NCBI GenBank assembly: GCA_027577415.1 | Contig: JANBQS010000953.1 | Location: 1-10,042 of the forward strand | DNA: 10,042 nt | Reading direction: 5' to 3' | From: Coemansia sp. RSA 922 | Lineage: Eukaryota > Kickxellomycota > Kickxellomycetes > Kickxellales > Kickxellaceae | Shown here: positions 1 to 6,265 of the stretch, piece after piece | How positions within the stretch are numbered: position 1 is the first letter of the stretch | How the letters are laid out: every line of letters starts with the position of its first letter | The notes under the pieces: model-generated | Seen by the model: only the letters and a program-made list of their open reading frames with translations | The model's database searches: none | Told to the model about the DNA's origin: nothing | Position numbers and translations under genes: made by a program

Positions 1-2
1 TT

Positions 3-116
3 TTGGAAACAGCCCCTAACGCCCCACTCTCTTCCAACCGCATACATTTAATCGAACATTCTCAAACGCCACAGGACGACGACACCTCAGACGCCCCTAC
101 TCACTACAACTTCTAA
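3..116 (+). CDS. 3' end of an unidentified upstream gene (partial)
   Basis: A frame open from the window edge runs 37 codons to a TAA at 114-116. The peptide is rich in Thr, Asp, Pro and His and ends in an acidic, disordered-looking tail (QDDDTSDAPTHYNF). The other two plus frames and all three minus frames close quickly here, and codon third positions are C-rich, so this is most simply the C-terminus of a gene whose body lies left of the window. It would be convergent with the minus-strand gene that ends at 355. The function cannot be told from 37 residues. It could also be chance, since the stretch is short. Confidence 0.35.
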   Translation: METAPNAPLSSNRIHLIEHSQTPQDDDTSDAPTHYNF

Positions 117-269
117 CGGACACTCTCAAGGCTCGCAGAATACACTGAGAGAAAACTGACTTTATTCGGATTAGGATAACTTATTGTGATTTTTTTCGTG
201 TTATTCTTAACAAACTCAGAGAAAGGTTGCACCAAAAATGGCTTTTTGGGCCACAGCAGCATCATTACT

Positions 270-309
270 TTTATTGCAAGCCCCTGGCAATTCTTCTTCT
301 GCTTTTATT
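270..309 (-). terminator. AATAAA poly(A) signals for the 355-774 gene
   Basis: On the minus strand two perfect AATAAA hexamers (rc of 304-309 and of 270-275) lie 46 and 80 nt beyond the TAG of the orphan gene at 355-774. Their position fits 3' cleavage signals and supports the minus strand as the transcribed strand. This is inferred from motif and spacing only. Confidence 0.4.
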
Positions 310-354
310 TGTGCGTGTTGAACTGGCAATGCAAATTGGTACTGGTAGAACTAT

Positions 355-774
355 CTATAATGGCGTCAATGAACCTAAGCTTCTCACAGCAAGAGCAGAG
401 ACAAGGCTGCTGTTTGGCAATGTCAGTTTGAGCACACCATCAACATAGACCTCTGTGATCTCATCTTCCCTTGTGCCTTGAATGTTGTTGATCCACGCAA
501 CTTGCACACGACCTGGTAGTGAATTGTCATTTAGCACATCTTCAATGGTGTTGTAGAGAATAAAGAAATCCTCAGTGTCAGTCTTTCCATTTTCTCCTAT
601 GCTGTCAGTGAAGGCACAGCTAGTTTTAACCCGAAAGAAAACACCATTACTGCTTGCCTCTGTGCAAGCTTCACTGTCGCTTGTATTGGTCTGGATCAAT
701 TGATCTCGCCATAGTAGAAATACCCTAGAACCACATAATTGCACGTCCCTTTTAGTTGGCTTTTCGAGAAGCAT
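355..774 (-). CDS. orphan protein, 139 aa, no recognised family
   Basis: The frame runs from an ATG at 774 to a TAG at 355 with no intron needed. I do not recognise the product. It is soluble-looking: no signal peptide and no membrane segment. The N-terminal third is basic to mixed with cysteines (DVQLCGSR, SEACTEASSN, KTSCAF). The second half alternates short hydrophobic strands and polar turns (DFFILYNTIEDVL, GRVQVAWINN, ITEVYVDGVLKLTLP), which suggests a small beta-rich fold. A TATA box at 880-887 and AATAAA signals downstream support transcription as a unit beginning at this ATG. The leader between them is T/C-rich, as in other genes of the window. A lineage-specific gene is the best guess; a gene fragment is the alternative. 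Confidence 0.55.
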   Translation of the reverse strand: MLLEKPTKRDVQLCGSRVFLLWRDQLIQTNTSDSEACTEASSNGVFFRVKTSCAFTDSIGENGKTDTEDFFILYNTIEDVLNDNSLPGRVQVAWINNIQGTREDEITEVYVDGVLKLTLPNSSLVSALAVRSLGSLTPL

Positions 775-1154
775 CGTTTTCTTTTTAAAACAAAAGGGGG
801 TAAATAATAAATAAAAAAAGGGTAGTAGATATGAAGAAAGAAAAACAGGAGAAACAGGGTAGGAGCAGCTGGATCCTCCTTTTTATACCCCAAAAATAGG
901 CATTTTTTTCCCAGAGCTCAACCATTTTATTTTCAGTCAACTGCAAAAATGTCCCAGTATGTGCTTTGAGAGCCTTGCCGCAGTCGGGTTGGGAACCCAC
1001 AAAGTGCCGTTTGTAAAGAAACTTGCTCAACGGAGCTCAACAGTGTCTTTGAATAAATAATGTGCTTATAAAATATGTATTGTGGCTCTACACTAAAAAA
1101 AACTGCTTATAGCTCTATTGACAATGTGTTGTAATAAATAACGACGGCTGTAGC
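775..1154. other. intergenic, promoter side of the 355-774 gene
   Basis: No convincing gene lies here. The left part holds the TATA box and T/C-rich leader of the minus-strand orphan. The stretch 1040-1140 is AT-rich and probably contains the 3' end of the gene that stops at 1155. A short block at 975-993 (on the plus strand TTGCCGCAGTCGGGTTGGG) matches 1743-1761 at 16 of 19 bases. An open minus frame across 785-1030 lacks coding character beyond its first 30 codons. Confidence 0.4.
880..887 (-). promoter_or_regulatory. TATA box of the 355-774 gene
   Basis: The minus strand reads GGGGTATAAAAAGG here, a near-perfect TATA element about 105 nt upstream of the ATG at 774. It is followed by a pyrimidine-rich stretch, as expected of a fungal leader. 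It also argues that the open frame upstream (785-1030, minus) is promoter and not an exon of the same gene. Confidence 0.5.
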
Positions 1155-1637
1155 CTACTTGTCAAGCATTACTGTTTGAATGGCAATGGCTGTCATTACC
1201 AAATCCCCAGGCATGTAGGCTACGCGTTGTCCGTCTTTACAAAGTTCTATTTTGTTTTTCTCAACGCCCAGTTGAATAAACAAGGCAAATCGGAGGTCTA
1301 TTCTATTGAGTTCGTTTTTAGTAATATACTTCTCCAAATCGACACCTAGTTGCATTATCTCCGCAGTGGCTATAGCATTTTTTCCAGTATTTTCTATGTG
1401 TATGATAATAGCATATTCTATACCACCAATAAACTTATTGTATTCATCTTTATTATAGAGCATTGCTACTTTACTCGTAGGCATGGTTTTCTTGCTGAAC
1501 AGTCCCAGAAAGGGTGTGACGAATGCTGACAAAGAGGACTGCAGTGAAAAAGGCATGTGCAAAATGTGTGCTAATAATGCGGTATAGAATGTAAATATGT
1601 GGAAAAAGAAAATCACCTTCTGTACCAGCATGGACAT
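1155..1637 (-). CDS. orphan protein, about 110-160 aa; 5' end uncertain
   Basis: The frame ends at a TAG at 1155-1157. The well-supported part begins near Met at 1484 (MPTSKVAMLYNKDEYNK) and continues as an alternating helix/strand protein of about 110 residues (IEYAIIIHIENTGKN, VDLEKYITKNELNRIDLRF, AYMPGDLVMTAIAIQTV). I do not recognise it. The first in-frame ATG is at 1637; used as such it adds a hydrophobic stretch (VIFFFHIFTFYTALLAHIL) that would be a membrane anchor. That stretch also looks like an intron: donor-like GTACAG or GTGATT, then T-rich sequence and CAG acceptors (CACTGCAG, TTTGTCAG). Splicing to TTTGTCAG (intron of 91 or 100 nt) would join the conserved part to another open frame continuing to about 1672. 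The 5' structure is therefore open; the 3' half is the reliable part. Confidence 0.45.
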   Translation of the reverse strand: MSMLVQKVIFFFHIFTFYTALLAHILHMPFSLQSSLSAFVTPFLGLFSKKTMPTSKVAMLYNKDEYNKFIGGIEYAIIIHIENTGKNAIATAEIMQLGVDLEKYITKNELNRIDLRFALFIQLGVEKNKIELCKDGQRVAYMPGDLVMTAIAIQTVMLDK

Positions 1638-2073
1638 GTAGCGCCTTTTTGTAGCCAAGGAATGCGTCCTAAATCAGAGCCCGCTTTTCCTTTTTTTCTC
1701 CTTGATTGACTGGAGAGAGCTACAAAGAAACCTGGTAGGTCTTTGCTGCTATCGGGTTGGGGATTCTTTTTAAAAAAGACGTAATCAAGACATAGCCACG
1801 ACAGGAGCTTTTAGGGGCATTGGAAACTGCATGTAATTGCCACACACGTGGTCGAATCGACAGGATGAAGCTGTCCTTGCTAGCGAGACTTACCAATGTC
1901 TTTGCTTTCAGGCATCTAGAGTAGCGTGCTTCCATTTATCATTTTGTCAGTCAAGAGAACATAATAATAAAATTTGCTACAAGCAACTACTATAAAGTAT
2001 GTGCAAACAAGGGCATTCTTTATCCTGTTAACATTGCCAAAGTATAAAAGATACTATTACAACTCTATTCGTA
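1638..2073 (-). other. no complete gene; candidate 5' exons of the 1155-1637 gene
   Basis: On the minus strand an ATG at 1935 opens 14 codons (MEARYSRCLKAKTL) that end exactly at a consensus donor GTAAGT (first base 1893). Further down lie other splice-like signals: ATGCAG with exon side at 1826, a CAG/GTTTCT junction after KTYQ, and GATTTAG before the codons DAFLGYKKALHVHAG. One frame is open across all of 1720-1935 without splicing. These pieces can be joined in more than one way, so I list no CDS. The stretch 1936-2073 is AT-rich, with nothing more than the 3' flank of the F-box-like gene. Confidence 0.3.
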
Positions 2074-3741
2074 CTAGACCCACTCAATTTGTTTTAGTCG
2101 CTCTTGGTACATACTGTAAATCTGCTGTATCGATCTACTATTATAAGCCATCTTGGTAAACTTTGCATGTCCCTCACACTTTAACATAGACATACTTGGA
2201 CACAAAATGCTGAGCAATATTCCCAAGTGAGCAGACATTGTTGAATCTGAACACGGGTTGAAAGTAACCATCACAAGTTTGGAGCTAGACATGTGGTTAG
2301 ATTGACAAAAATCCGCTATACTAGTTTCATTGGCCACACAAGCAAGCGTCGCCTGCGCCTCTTCTGATTCTTCAGTTGGTGACTGTATTGACAGGTGTCT
2401 TAGGTTTGGTGTGCATTTTAGAATGGAAACAATATCCAGAATCGGCAAATATAGTCCTGGGATGCCAAGTCGAACCAAGCTACTTGCCATGCCGGAGCTA
2501 CAAAACTTTCTTGTAAAGTTGTCCTTGTCGAAGCAATGGCATAATTCAAAGTTCACGTGTTGGACGTTTTGTCCGCCATTAATCAAAAACTCTAGCATCC
2601 GGTCCTCGGCATCTGGTTCAGGCAGCTCATTAATATAATAAACAATAATATGTGTGTTCTTCAGTCTTGGGAACTTTGTTTGCGCGTTTACTTTAATATC
2701 GGGTATAAACATGAAATTATTTGCCCATGTTCTTATGTCTATATGTTCTAGAGTTCTATTGTTACCTCGAAAAAGTATATCATTGCCAAAACAGTTTGTT
2801 ACGGCCAACTCTATGTTTGTAAGTGTTGGAAATGGCACTCCATCTAATTGTAAAGCCTGTTCATCAAGGCTAAAACCACTGTAGCTAACTGCCAGTGATT
2901 TGAGATTAGGATACTCTATGAGCGCTCCATCGTCAGAATTGACAATATCTCGAAAGAAAAAGCGATTTTCAAAACTGACCTTGAGCCTAATTAGCGTGGC
3001 TGAATTCAAGCATATTAGTTGGGCAAATAGATCAGCGTCGTACCACTCGTAATATGTAATCTTTGTTAGCGCCGGCAAATCTGGCAAACTACCCACCAAG
3101 AAATTTTCCGTGCAAAATGAGTATTCAATCTCCTCCCTGTTTACGAGCAACAACGCAACCAGCTGTTTTAGACCTGTAGGTACCATCAACCTTGTCTGAT
3201 TGTAAATACTAGCGCTTTCCAAACGAAGTGCACTAGCATTGGGAAACATTTGATTTGTTCTTTTGGCAAACCGTGTGATATTGGCCTCGCATTCTTCTTC
3301 ACTTGGTAATATGTGAGTGTGGCTAGCTGTTAGATAGAGCATAATATATTCGACATTGACAAATCTTTCATTCCTAAGTGTCCTTGAGTCCATCATTTTC
3401 CATGCCGTCCCATCTACCACATCAGCATAGTTGGCGTACATATTGACGGTCTTTACATACTTTTGAGAATGGTTATCGATTGCAAACTCGATAGTATTGG
3501 CAAACGTGCCGTTGAGACGCTCAAGCTTTTTGTTATTCGATTGTGTACATAACAAAACAACTGTGCTCAAGGATGGCAAGCAAGCTATCCTCCATTGTGA
3601 CGATATTTTGGAATACTTTGTCACGTCAGTGAGGTTCAACTTCCAACCACATGAATTTGAATTATACTTCATGGGGTTGAAGTTTCCTCTATAAGCAATC
3701 TTTCTAATCAAGTGGTCAGGAAGTGTACCCAACTCGAACAT
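2074..3741 (-). CDS. F-box/LRR-like protein, 555 aa
   Basis: This is a single uninterrupted reading frame from an ATG at 3741 to a TAG at 2074. Residues 5-60 have the layout of an F-box: LPDHLIRKIAYR, then a helix with SKISSQWRIACLPSL, matching the family pattern LPxxLLxxI...SxVCxxWR. The rest is a long array of degenerate leucine-rich-repeat-like units with recurring P-x-L-x-x-L starts, for example LPALTKITYY (about 222), YPNLKSLAVS (about 277), FPTLTNIELAV (about 304), FPRLKNTHIIV (about 357), TPNLRHLSIQ (about 444) and CPSMSMLKCE (about 514). F-box/LRR proteins are usually substrate receptors of SCF ubiquitin ligases; that role is inferred here. No TM or signal peptide is visible. The frame extends upstream to 3804 only through a GTG, so ATG 3741 (context acaATG) was chosen. 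The LRR units are too divergent for me to count them. Similar orphan families are expanded in Kickxellomycotina. Confidence 0.7.
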   Translation of the reverse strand: MFELGTLPDHLIRKIAYRGNFNPMKYNSNSCGWKLNLTDVTKYSKISSQWRIACLPSLSTVVLLCTQSNNKKLERLNGTFANTIEFAIDNHSQKYVKTVNMYANYADVVDGTAWKMMDSRTLRNERFVNVEYIMLYLTASHTHILPSEEECEANITRFAKRTNQMFPNASALRLESASIYNQTRLMVPTGLKQLVALLLVNREEIEYSFCTENFLVGSLPDLPALTKITYYEWYDADLFAQLICLNSATLIRLKVSFENRFFFRDIVNSDDGALIEYPNLKSLAVSYSGFSLDEQALQLDGVPFPTLTNIELAVTNCFGNDILFRGNNRTLEHIDIRTWANNFMFIPDIKVNAQTKFPRLKNTHIIVYYINELPEPDAEDRMLEFLINGGQNVQHVNFELCHCFDKDNFTRKFCSSGMASSLVRLGIPGLYLPILDIVSILKCTPNLRHLSIQSPTEESEEAQATLACVANETSIADFCQSNHMSSSKLVMVTFNPCSDSTMSAHLGILLSILCPSMSMLKCEGHAKFTKMAYNSRSIQQIYSMYQERLKQIEWV

Positions 3742-3830
3742 TGTAACAGCAAGAGTTGGTGTACTCTTTGTCAGAATGCTAGGATCAAGGAATATCACTG
3801 ACACAAAATATAAAAAAATGACGATTATTT

Positions 3831-3926
3831 AAAAAAAAAAAAAAAAAAAGTGAGCAAGAAAGAGAATAAAGATGGATACAAGGTTGAGTAGGCCCGTCAT
3901 GTTCTTTTTTTTTTTTTTTTTTTTTT
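3831..3926. repeat. facing homopolymers A19 (3831-3849) and T22 (3905-3926)
   Basis: A run of 19 A is followed after 55 bp by a run of 22 T, so the pair is an inverted repeat able to form a 19-bp A/T stem. The spacer is mixed sequence (gagcaagaaagagaataaag...). Long homopolymers like these are length-variable and often mis-sequenced, so exact counts should be treated with care. They lie upstream of the F-box-like gene. Confidence 0.9.
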
Positions 3927-5252
3927 GCTTCAAAGAGTTTCCAGCAATAATAAAAAGCCTTTTTGCCACTACTTAAAAAAGAGGTAGAAAGCAGGGAAAA
4001 GTGCCCTTTTGCGCTACTCAAAGGACAGTGTGCAAGATGCATCCTCTTTCATTCTAATAGGGGGCAGATTTGCTAATTCCTTATCAAGCGCACATCGCCA
4101 CTTTTTTTTCCTCACACAAAGCAAGCCACATAGCAAGAGGAGTCAGTTGCTTACTAAAAAGAGGCTCAGCGATCGCTCTGTAAGAAAAAAAAATTAAAAG
4201 CGGGTCAGGTTTAGAAAAGTTATAAACAATTGCCGCGCAAGACAATATATGGTGGCGGTGCCTCGCGAATAAGAGTTCCGGCGCAGATACACTCAACACG
4301 TCCTTTTTTTGTTTTCATTCACAGAATTATCGTCGGCCAACATAAAAAATTATCTAGTGGCTTTTTTTCTTCTTCTCTCTCTTCCTTTCCAAAAGGGATA
4401 TGATCGGGGGGTGGTGGCTGGCATTTACGCGAGGACTATGAGTAATCTAGATAGAAGGGGCGCACTATACCTAAGCGCACAGACAGTAAATTCATGCCTA
4501 GTGGCGTATTGTTTTGAAAAAAAAAATTAGATAAATCGAAGAAGGAAAAATAAATAGTGCAAAAAGGGAAAGAAAAGGGAGGCTTGAAAGTGTGAAAGAG
4601 TAGTGCTTGCAGAATGAAAGAAGAAAAGGTTAGATGATTGTGTTACACCAGAGAGGAAAATCAGAACGCGTGTGAGTTACAGTACGAGGATTCGGAATGA
4701 CCGTGTGGTATTATTGTTTGTCTAGAGACAAGTGAGTTTAGACACACTTTTACTGCTATGTATACACTTTTTTTTTATGCGCAGCCAGCTGTATTTAAAT
4801 CACATGGCAAAAAGGGCGGCTACTTTTCGTGGTCATACACGTGCATCCAATTAATGCAGTACACATCTCTTGAGGGGGAGAAGCTTGTCTGCAAAATAAA
4901 AAGGGTACTGCGTCTGAAGGGGAAATACCTAAAAATAAAAAAAATGGCTGCATTGTATGCGGCTGATCGGGCGGCACGCATTGATGTTCTCATGAAAGTA
5001 GTGCGGGTCATTTTTTTTAAACTGAGGGACTCGCACGAGCCTTAAGCCCAACGGGATGCTTGGCTGCGGTGGGGTTCACAAACAAAGATTTGCAAGGAGC
5101 GGGACAGGGGAAGGGAGGGAGGCCCTCTCGATCATTCGAGAAGTGGCGATTGTCTGCATAGGTAGGACAATACTTTTTTAGGCAATGGAGATGCCGCGCA
5201 CCTGCTGTCTGGGCAAACAAAAAAAGGTTGTAGTCCTGTGTTTAATGTCTTC

Positions 5253-5268
5253 CTCTCTCTCTCTCTCT
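5253..5268. repeat. (CT)8 microsatellite
   Basis: Eight CT units sit in the promoter of the ankyrin-repeat gene, about 20 bp upstream of its TATA box, within a generally pyrimidine-rich region (5250-5350). Confidence 0.9.
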
Positions 5269-5285
5269 AAACACACTCTTGTTTC

Positions 5286-5293
5286 TATAAATA
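5286..5293 (+). promoter_or_regulatory. TATA box of the ankyrin-repeat gene
   Basis: TATAAATA lies 95 bp upstream of the ATG at 5388, followed by a C/T-rich stretch that would be the leader. The arrangement repeats that seen for the gene at 355-774. The function is inferred from motif and position. Confidence 0.5.
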
Positions 5294-5387
5294 TACTCGG
5301 TTTTTCCCTTCTTTTTCTGGAAGTTTCTCTCTTCTCCCTATACCACTTTCTTTTTTGGTAACAAGTAAACCTCGCGTTTCGATTTAT

Positions 5388-6059
5388 ATGACAGTCACAG
5401 CTCGGCCGGTTGAGGAGTTGGCCGGTAGTCAGTCGCCTTTGGCCGGAGCTGAGCAGCAAGTACTGCGCGAGTGGATAGCTGCATGGACATTTGACATGCG
5501 GCAGTTCAGCGATCTGGCCCAGCCACTGGTGCGTGGAGACATTGGGTCATTGCAAAGCGATTTTGGACATTTACTGGGGCACTACGAGGCGCAAGGAATG
5601 TCGGCGGCGGAATGCGTAAGACAGGCGACGGCCAGGTACCAGGACATGCGCGAGACTCGGCTACGGATGCCGGCCATGGAGGTGGTGATTGCAGGGGCGC
5701 AGTATTTTGTCGGCCGAAAACGGCCGCCCTCTCATACTAACCACTTGCCGGACCATGCGCAATGTCTGCAGTTTCTCCACGACATTGGCGTTGAGGTTGA
5801 CGCAGCCGATGTGGCTGGCTTTACGGCGTTTATGCGGGCGTCGCAGACTTCACACTCGAGGCTGGATCTGGCCGAGGTGCTCTTGGCCATGGGCGCTGAC
5901 GTTAACCATCGGTCGAGATTTGGCGGTGTTGCCTTGCATGAAGCTATGATGGCTCAGGACAGAAGGGCCGTCGCCTTTCTGACTCGCAACGGCGCCTCCA
6001 TGGACATTAGAGACAACGACGGCGTATCACCGCGAGATATTGTCACGCTTATACTCTAA
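5388..6059 (+). CDS. ankyrin-repeat protein, 223 aa
   Basis: ATG 5388 is the first in-frame ATG after the TATA box; the frame extends upstream only through non-ATG codons. Residues 1-120 form an Ala- and Arg-rich helical domain that I do not recognise (LREWIAAWTF, GHLLGHYEAQGMSAAECVRQA). Residues about 122-216 are ankyrin repeats: a weak one at DHAQCLQFLHDIGVEVDAAD, a clear one at GFTAF...LAEVLLAMGADVNHRS (143-176), another at GGVALHEAMMAQDRRAVAFLTRNGASMDIRD (179-209), and a cut-off last unit DNDGVSPRDIVTLIL. Ankyrin repeats bind partner proteins; no partner can be named. The protein stops in the middle of its last repeat. Some fungal relatives carry a MYND zinc finger after such repeats, and none is seen here. 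An alternative 3' exon (6108-6206) would extend it slightly, but needs a poor GTCACG donor at 6042. Confidence 0.75.
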   Translation: MTVTARPVEELAGSQSPLAGAEQQVLREWIAAWTFDMRQFSDLAQPLVRGDIGSLQSDFGHLLGHYEAQGMSAAECVRQATARYQDMRETRLRMPAMEVVIAGAQYFVGRKRPPSHTNHLPDHAQCLQFLHDIGVEVDAADVAGFTAFMRASQTSHSRLDLAEVLLAMGADVNHRSRFGGVALHEAMMAQDRRAVAFLTRNGASMDIRDNDGVSPRDIVTLIL

Positions 6060-6265
6060 GACCTGCTTTTTTCTTTTTTGTTAGATTACACACTAAATTA
6101 TTTCCAGATCAGCTCACCGAGAAGCAAGATGGATCCAGAGTTCCTGATCTGTGCTGATCATGGACTTGTAAAAATTCAAAAAATAGATGAACGCGTCGTC
6201 GCGTAGTCTTTTCTTTCTCCCTCTATTTAGTATTTTATTTTCCCCCCTTTTGCTTTTATTGAAAA
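6060..6265 (+). promoter_or_regulatory. HAT1 promoter with a GATC-rich inverted repeat
   Basis: This 206-bp gap separates the ankyrin gene from HAT1 on the same strand. It holds a perfect 8-bp inverted repeat (CAGATCAG 6105-6112, CTGATCTG 6144-6151, 31-nt loop), a second possible right arm (6153-6163), and four GATC sites within about 55 bp. CACTAAATTATTTCCAG (6091-6107) looks like a branch site plus 3' splice site. A 25-codon frame (6129-6206) sits between. The last 60 bp before the ATG are pyrimidine-rich, with no clear TATA box. Confidence 0.4.

Larger units (their letters stand above)
3742..5387. other. 1.6-kb gene-poor AT-rich stretch
   Basis: I see no gene that I would defend. The left edge (3742-3830) holds the promoter of the F-box-like gene, with a weak TATATTTT on the minus strand near 3806-3813. 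Next come the facing A19/T22 tracts, many shorter A or T runs, and a purine-rich stretch at about 4537-4632. A 33-codon frame at 4944-5045 with a good start context is the only coding hint. The right end (from about 5220) is the pyrimidine-rich promoter of the ankyrin gene. I found no tRNA, 5S rRNA or U6-like sequence by eye; other ncRNAs cannot be excluded. Confidence 0.5.

Noticed and set aside
238..321. Plus-strand 27-codon frame resembling a signal peptide (MAFWATAASLLLLQ)
   Set aside because: It ends quickly, has no downstream exon that joins convincingly, and lies in the 3' flank of the minus-strand orphan with its poly(A) signals.
976..1010. tRNA T-arm-like sequence on the minus strand (GTGGGTTCCCAACCC)
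   Set aside because: The loop lacks the RA after TTC, and no acceptor, D or anticodon stems can be built around it.
785..1030. Minus-strand frame as upstream exon of the 355-774 gene
   Set aside because: The TATA box of that gene lies inside it, and its second half is T-rich and non-coding in character.
3742..3804. Longer N-terminus for the F-box-like protein
   Set aside because: It would need a GTG start; the first ATG is at 3741, directly before the F-box-like motif.
3831..3926. Non-LTR retrotransposon or processed gene copy ending in the A tract
   Set aside because: No reverse transcriptase, endonuclease or spliced gene copy is visible next to either tract, so it is kept only as a repeat.
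3785..4042. Minus-strand frame with a poly-Lys stretch
   Set aside because: The Lys run is only the T22 tract read on the other strand, and the remainder has no coding character.
4309..4530. Plus-strand frame with a hydrophobic start in the gene-poor stretch
   Set aside because: Its first ATG is at 4438, leaving only 30 codons, and base composition is that of the AT-rich surroundings.
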